In this document: positions 60,561 through 64,000 of the stretch, one piece after another
Layout of the letters: each line of letters opens with the position of its first letter
Numbering within the stretch: the stretch's first letter is position 1
NCBI RefSeq assembly: GCF_015637705.1
Contig: NZ_JADOBE010000002.1
Coordinates: 231,454-295,453 of the forward strand
Direction: 5' to 3'
Length of the DNA stretch: 64,000 nucleotides
Origin: Pseudomonas sp. N040
GTDB lineage: Bacteria; Pseudomonadota; Gammaproteobacteria; Pseudomonadales; Pseudomonadaceae
The notes under the pieces: generated by a model
Told to the model about the DNA's origin: nothing
The model's input: only the letters and a program-made list of their open reading frames with translations
The model's database searches: none
Program-made: the position numbers and the translations under genes

Positions 60561-61938
60561 GCCGCTCAAGCTCGCCGTGGTCGGCCACACCAATGTCGGC
60601 AAGACCTCGCTGCTGCGTACCCTGACCCGCGATGTCGGCTTCGGCGAGGTGTCGCACCGCCCGAGCACCACCCGGCACGTCGAAGGCGCGCGGCTGTCAG
60701 TGGAGGGCGATGCCCTGCTCGACCTGTTCGACACCCCCGGACTGGAAGATGCCATCGCCCTGCTCGACTACCTGGAACGCCTGCAGCGCCCCGGCGAACG
60801 CCTCGACGGCCCGGCGCGCATCCAGCGCTTTCTCGCCAGCAGCGAGGCGCGCCAGCGTTTCGAGCAGGAAGCCAAGGTGTTGCGCCAGCTGCTCGCCAGC
60901 GATGCCGGGCTGTACCTGATCGACGCCCGCGAGCCGGTGCTGGCCAAGTACCGCGACGAACTGGCAGTGCTTGCCGACTGTGGCAAACCGCTGCTGCCGG
61001 TGCTCAACTTCGCCAGCGCCGGCCAGGCCCGGGAAGACGCCTGGCGCGCGGCCCTGGCCCGCCTCGGCCTGCATGCGCTGGTGCGTTTCGACAGCGTGGC
61101 ACCGCCGCTGGACGGCGAGCGCCGCCTGTACGAGAGCCTCGCCCTGCTGCTGGAACGCTCGCGGCCGCAGCTGCAGCGGCTGGTCGACGACCACCAGGCC
61201 AAGGCCCTGGCGCGCCGGCACAGCGGCCGCCAGCTGATCGCCGAACTGCTGATCGACTGCGCCGCCTGCCGCCAGCAGGTGGCCAGCGGCGCGGCGCTGG
61301 AAAGCGCCGCCATCGCCGCCCTGCACGACGCCGTGCGCCAGCGCGAACAGCGCTGTGTCGAGGCGCTGCTGCGGCTGTACCGCTTCCGCCCCGAGGATGC
61401 CCGCGCCGGCCACCTGCCGCTGCTCGACGGGCGCTGGGGCGACGACCTGTTCAACCCGGAAACCCTGCGCCAGCTCGGCCTCAAGCTGGGCAGCGGGGTG
61501 GCGGCCGGTGCCGCCGCCGGCGCCGGCCTCGACCTGCTGGTCGGCGGCCTCAGCCTGGGCGCCGCGACCCTGCTTGGCGCAGTGGCCGGCGGCGGCGTGC
61601 AGACCGCGCGCAACTACGGCGCACGGCTGCTCGGCAAGCTCAAGGGCCGGCGCGAGCTGAGCATCGACGACGACATCCTGCGCCTGCTCGCCGTGCGCCA
61701 GTTGCACCTGCTCGACGCCCTCGGCCAGCGCGGACACGCCGCCCTGCAGCCGCTGCGGCTGGACACCGGCAGCGCCGGCCTGCGCGAGTGGCAGCGCCTG
61801 CCCGCCGCCCTGCACAAGGCCCGCGCGCATCCCGAATGGTCGTCGCTCAACCCCGGCCGGCAGCTGGACAGCGCCGAACGCCAGGCGCAGATCAGCGCGC
61901 TGACCGTGGCGCTGGAACAGGCTCCGCAGAGCGGCTGA
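60553..61938 (+). CDS. GTPase with DUF3482 domain
   Basis: 461 residues. N-terminal small GTPase: G1 VGHTNVGKTSLLRTL (residues 10-24), G3 LFDTPGLEDA, G4-like LLPVLNFASAG where NKxD is not clear. The C-terminal part carries a hydrophobic Gly/Ala-rich segment (GSGVAAGAAAGAGLDLLVGG), which could insert in or touch a membrane. Translation coupled to the DUF2868 gene. It may act as a regulatory or remodelling GTPase at the membrane; the exact role is unknown. Confidence 0.88.
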   Translation: MTEPLKLAVVGHTNVGKTSLLRTLTRDVGFGEVSHRPSTTRHVEGARLSVEGDALLDLFDTPGLEDAIALLDYLERLQRPGERLDGPARIQRFLASSEARQRFEQEAKVLRQLLASDAGLYLIDAREPVLAKYRDELAVLADCGKPLLPVLNFASAGQAREDAWRAALARLGLHALVRFDSVAPPLDGERRLYESLALLLERSRPQLQRLVDDHQAKALARRHSGRQLIAELLIDCAACRQQVASGAALESAAIAALHDAVRQREQRCVEALLRLYRFRPEDARAGHLPLLDGRWGDDLFNPETLRQLGLKLGSGVAAGAAAGAGLDLLVGGLSLGAATLLGAVAGGGVQTARNYGARLLGKLKGRRELSIDDDILRLLAVRQLHLLDALGQRGHAALQPLRLDTGSAGLREWQRLPAALHKARAHPEWSSLNPGRQLDSAERQAQISALTVALEQAPQSG

Positions 61939-61961
61939 AGCCCTGGCGCCGGCCAGCTGGC

Positions 61962-62035
61962 GGGTTGCACCCGCCCTACAGGAACCACCCGAAAACACGC
62001 CCCCGCTCCTCGCATAGGGCGGGTATAACCCGCCA
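61962..62035. repeat. Intergenic palindromic repeat, GGCGGGT type
   Basis: GGCGGGTTGCACCCGCCCTA and GGGCGGGTATAACCCGCC lie about 30 bases apart in the 61939-62103 gap, similar in sequence to 18090-18135. Confidence 0.65.
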
Positions 62036-62103
62036 GAGGCGGCACCCTCGCGCCAACTGCTAGACTCGCCCGCCATTCTCCCCACCTGCAGCCGGAGCAT
62101 TTC

Positions 62104-63294
62104 GTGACTACCCGCCACCACACCCATGCCGGCGTCGCGGCCCTGCTGGCCATGACCATGGCCCTCGCCCCGCTGGCCATCGACACCTACCTGCCGGCCT
62201 TCCCGGTGATCGCCGGGCACCTCGGGGTCAGCGTGCACCAGGTCTCGCTGAGCATTTCGGTGTACGTGTTCATGCTGGCGCTGGGGCAACTGGTCGGCGG
62301 CACCCTGTCGGACCATCACGGCCGCGCGCCCATCATGCTCAGCGGGCTGGCCATCTTCGCCGTGGCCAGCCTGCTGATCAGCCAGGTCAGCGCATTGCCC
62401 GAACTCCTGCTGCTGCGCGCCCTGCAGGCCTTTGGCGGCGGCTGGGCGGCAGTCTGTGTGCCGGCGCTGGTGCGCGACCGTCTTTCCGGCCGCGAGGCCG
62501 CGCGCTTCTTCAGCCTGATCGGCCTGCTGATGGTCGGGGCACCGGCCCTGGCGCCCTCCATCGGCAGCCTGCTGCTGGGCCAGTTCGGCTGGACCAGCAT
62601 CTTCCTGTTCACCGGGGTCTACGCCCTGGTCGTGCTCGGCCTGCTCAAACGGCTGGTGTTCCGCCATTACCAGCGCCCGCTGCCCGCCGAGCGGGTGAGC
62701 ACCCTGGCCCGCTACCGGGCGGTGCTCGCCACCCGCCCGGCGCTGCGCTTCATGCTCACCGGCGCACTCGCCTTCTCGGTGATGATGCTGTTCATCACTC
62801 ACGCCTCGTTCATCTACCAGGAACACTTCGGCGTCGGCCCGACCCGCTTCGCCCTGCTGTTCGGCGCCAACGTCATGCTGATGCTGGTGATGAACCTGCT
62901 CAACCGCCGGCTGCTGCACCGGCACGCGCCGGAACGCATCCTGCGCTGGGCGCTCACCGCCCAGGGCGGCGGCATCATCCTGCTGCTGGCGGTGCTGGCG
63001 CTGCGCCCGGAACTGGCGTTCTTCGTCCCGGCCATGGTCATCGCCGTCGGCACCCTCGGCGCCGTCTCGCCGAACATCCAGGCCTGCTACATGGAATTCT
63101 TCCCGCAGAACGGCGGCACCGCCGCCGCGCTGATGGGTGCCACCCAGTTCTCCCTGGCCGGGCTGATCTCCGCCGCCTCGGCCCTGCTCCAGGAAAGCGT
63201 CACCGCCATCGTGCTGGCCATGGGCGGCTGCTCGCTGCTGTGCCTGCTGCTGGTCTGGACGCACAAGCTGCCGGAGCCACCGACGGCGCGATGA
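62104..63294 (+). CDS. Bcr/CflA-family MFS exporter
   Basis: 396 residues from a GTG at 62104, with CCGGAGC upstream. Twelve membrane spans are expected; the first is TMALAPLAIDTYLPAFPVIAGHL and the MFS signature is GQLVGGTLSDHHGRAPIML. This is a drug/H+ antiporter family (bicyclomycin, chloramphenicol and others) in the inner membrane. It follows the GTPase gene on the same strand after a repeat-filled gap, so it is probably a separate unit. Substrate unknown. Confidence 0.92.
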   Translation: MTTRHHTHAGVAALLAMTMALAPLAIDTYLPAFPVIAGHLGVSVHQVSLSISVYVFMLALGQLVGGTLSDHHGRAPIMLSGLAIFAVASLLISQVSALPELLLLRALQAFGGGWAAVCVPALVRDRLSGREAARFFSLIGLLMVGAPALAPSIGSLLLGQFGWTSIFLFTGVYALVVLGLLKRLVFRHYQRPLPAERVSTLARYRAVLATRPALRFMLTGALAFSVMMLFITHASFIYQEHFGVGPTRFALLFGANVMLMLVMNLLNRRLLHRHAPERILRWALTAQGGGIILLLAVLALRPELAFFVPAMVIAVGTLGAVSPNIQACYMEFFPQNGGTAAALMGATQFSLAGLISAASALLQESVTAIVLAMGGCSLLCLLLVWTHKLPEPPTAR

Positions 63295-63477
63295 GAGGGC
63301 CGCTCGGCCCCGCTATGGCGGCCAAGCTGCGCGTTGACCATCCTGCGCACACCCACGCAGCGATTGGCCAGCGATGCGCGGGTTGCCCAGCCCGGGCCTG
63401 GCAGATTGTCGCACCCGCTGTACCGGGTGCATGATCCGCCAACCTGCCTGCACCAGACCAACCCGTGGAGAAGAAGC

Positions 63478-63792
63478 ATGATCAAGGTAAGCGTGATGTA
63501 CCCGAACACCCCCGACGCCCGATTCGACCATGAGTACTACCGCGACAAGCACATGCCGATGGTCAAGGCGCTGATGGGCGCCAACTGCGCGTCCTACAGT
63601 GTCGACAAGGGCCTCGCCGGAGGTGCGCCGGGCACGCCGGCAACCTATGTCGCCATGTGTCACCTGTTCTGCGACTCGCTGCAAACCTTCCAGGCCGGCT
63701 TCGGCCCGCATGCAAAGACGATCGCCGCGGACGTCGCCAACTACACCGATATCGCGCCGGTGATGCAGATCAGCGAGGTGGTGGTTGGCTGA
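63478..63792 (+). CDS. EthD-family protein
   Basis: 104 residues from ATG 63478, with GTGGAGAAG upstream. It shows the ferredoxin-like dimeric alpha-beta barrel pattern of EthD: MIKVSVMYPNTPDARFDHEYYRDKHMPMVKALMG, with the HMPMV segment, and HAKTIAADVANYTDIAPVMQISEVV. EthD is needed for ETBE degradation in Rhodococcus, but homologues are widespread small proteins of unclear role in organic compound turnover. Cytosolic, monocistronic. Confidence 0.9.
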   Translation: MIKVSVMYPNTPDARFDHEYYRDKHMPMVKALMGANCASYSVDKGLAGGAPGTPATYVAMCHLFCDSLQTFQAGFGPHAKTIAADVANYTDIAPVMQISEVVVG

Positions 63793-63897
63793 GGGTGGTT
63801 GAGCGTCGGCCACCCAGCCTGCGCCGTAGGCTGGATAACGCCGAAGATCCAACCCACCGCCAAAGCGCAGAGCGCAATGCAGAGTGCAATAAAGAAT

Positions 63898-63938
63898 AAA
63901 GGGGTGGAGTGATTAAAAATAAATCACCGCCCCCTTTT
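63898..63938. repeat. Imperfect palindrome near the window end
   Basis: AAAGGGGTGGAGTGATT (63898-63914) is facing AAATCACCGCCCCCTTT (63921-63937) across an A/T loop. Palindromes of this shape flank some REP-associated tyrosine transposase (IS200-like) elements, but nothing else of such an element lies in the window. Confidence 0.5.
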
Positions 63939-64000
63939 AGTTGATCCCTTTGATTATTATCTGCTGAATTCAGCTGAAGTGGCCGTTGATTATGCAATCG

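Noticed and set aside
60697..63264. 855-codon open frame on the minus strand
   Set aside because: Antisense to the GTPase and the MFS exporter and across their repeat-filled gap. It is Gln/Ala/Gly-rich without any domain.

Overview
This 64 kb window looks like chromosome of a Pseudomonas-type gammaproteobacterium. The sequence is GC-rich and carries Pseudomonas-style REP palindromes (GAGCAAGCTCGCTCCTAC and CAGCAAGCTGGCTCCTAC). It has an arginine-type elongation factor P paired with its rhamnosyltransferase EarP, a long-chain alcohol oxidation cluster resembling laoABCR of P. aeruginosa, and compact convergent or overlapping genes. I see no phage, integrase, IS transposase, plasmid or CRISPR locus. 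Most of the window is metabolic, with a strong lipid and xenobiotic flavour. Family assignments are read from motifs and from memory of the families; no database search was possible.

Layout. 1-3.1 kb: an operon of short-chain dehydrogenase, APH-like kinase and ACAD10/11-type acyl-CoA dehydrogenase, possibly for 4-hydroxyacyl-CoAs, behind an IclR-like palindrome. 3.3-7.0 kb: class II DAHP synthase, ferredoxin-NADP reductase, rhodanese, a membrane protein. 7.2-12.6 kb: arylsulfatase, haloalkane dehalogenase and SDR, divergent from an AraC regulator with two 21-bp-spaced direct repeats between them. 12.7-13.5 kb: a small Cys-motif protein, then a 36-codon peptide gene missing from longer-ORF calls, with a sigma-54 promoter, an IHF consensus match, a good RBS and a terminator; its C-terminus resembles that of PqqA. 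13.5-18.0 kb: YcaQ-type DNA glycosylase, thioesterase, crotonase, TetR regulator, Rieske oxygenase. 18.2-21.7 kb: a cytochrome c4 / diheme peroxidase / beta-helix-cytochrome operon. 21.9-26.0 kb: DUF1127, LysR, TauE/SafE, efp and earP. 26.2-32.6 kb: MoxR-Bat operon, followed by a second sulfatase (32.7-34.3 kb). 34.4-41.2 kb: a five-gene minus-strand operon with three wax ester synthase/DGAT acyltransferases, an acyl-CoA ligase and an HSL-type hydrolase. 41.9 kb: tRNA-Ser(GGA). 42-49 kb: crotonase, a secreted Gly/Asp-rich protein, PlsC, an RlmN-like radical SAM protein, DUF1993, an epoxide-hydrolase-like protein, UppP and a conserved unknown. 49.4-54.9 kb: an aldehyde dehydrogenase and a formate dehydrogenase catalytic subunit with hydrogenase/sulfite-reductase-type beta and gamma subunits. 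55-59 kb: laoR, laoC and laoA without laoB. 59-64 kb: DUF2868/DUF3482 GTPase pair, Bcr/CflA-type exporter, EthD-like protein.

A common theme is turnover of long-chain and modified lipids: acyl-CoA dehydrogenase, crotonases, thioesterase, WS/DGATs, an HSL esterase, alcohol oxidase and aldehyde dehydrogenases, together with removal of sulfate and halogen groups. The best candidates for something undescribed are the sigma-54-driven PqqA-like micro-ORF at 13.3 kb and the beta-helix/MauG-like cytochrome operon at 18-21.7 kb. A 140-bp element with inverted termini occurs twice, at 41.5 and 47.5 kb.
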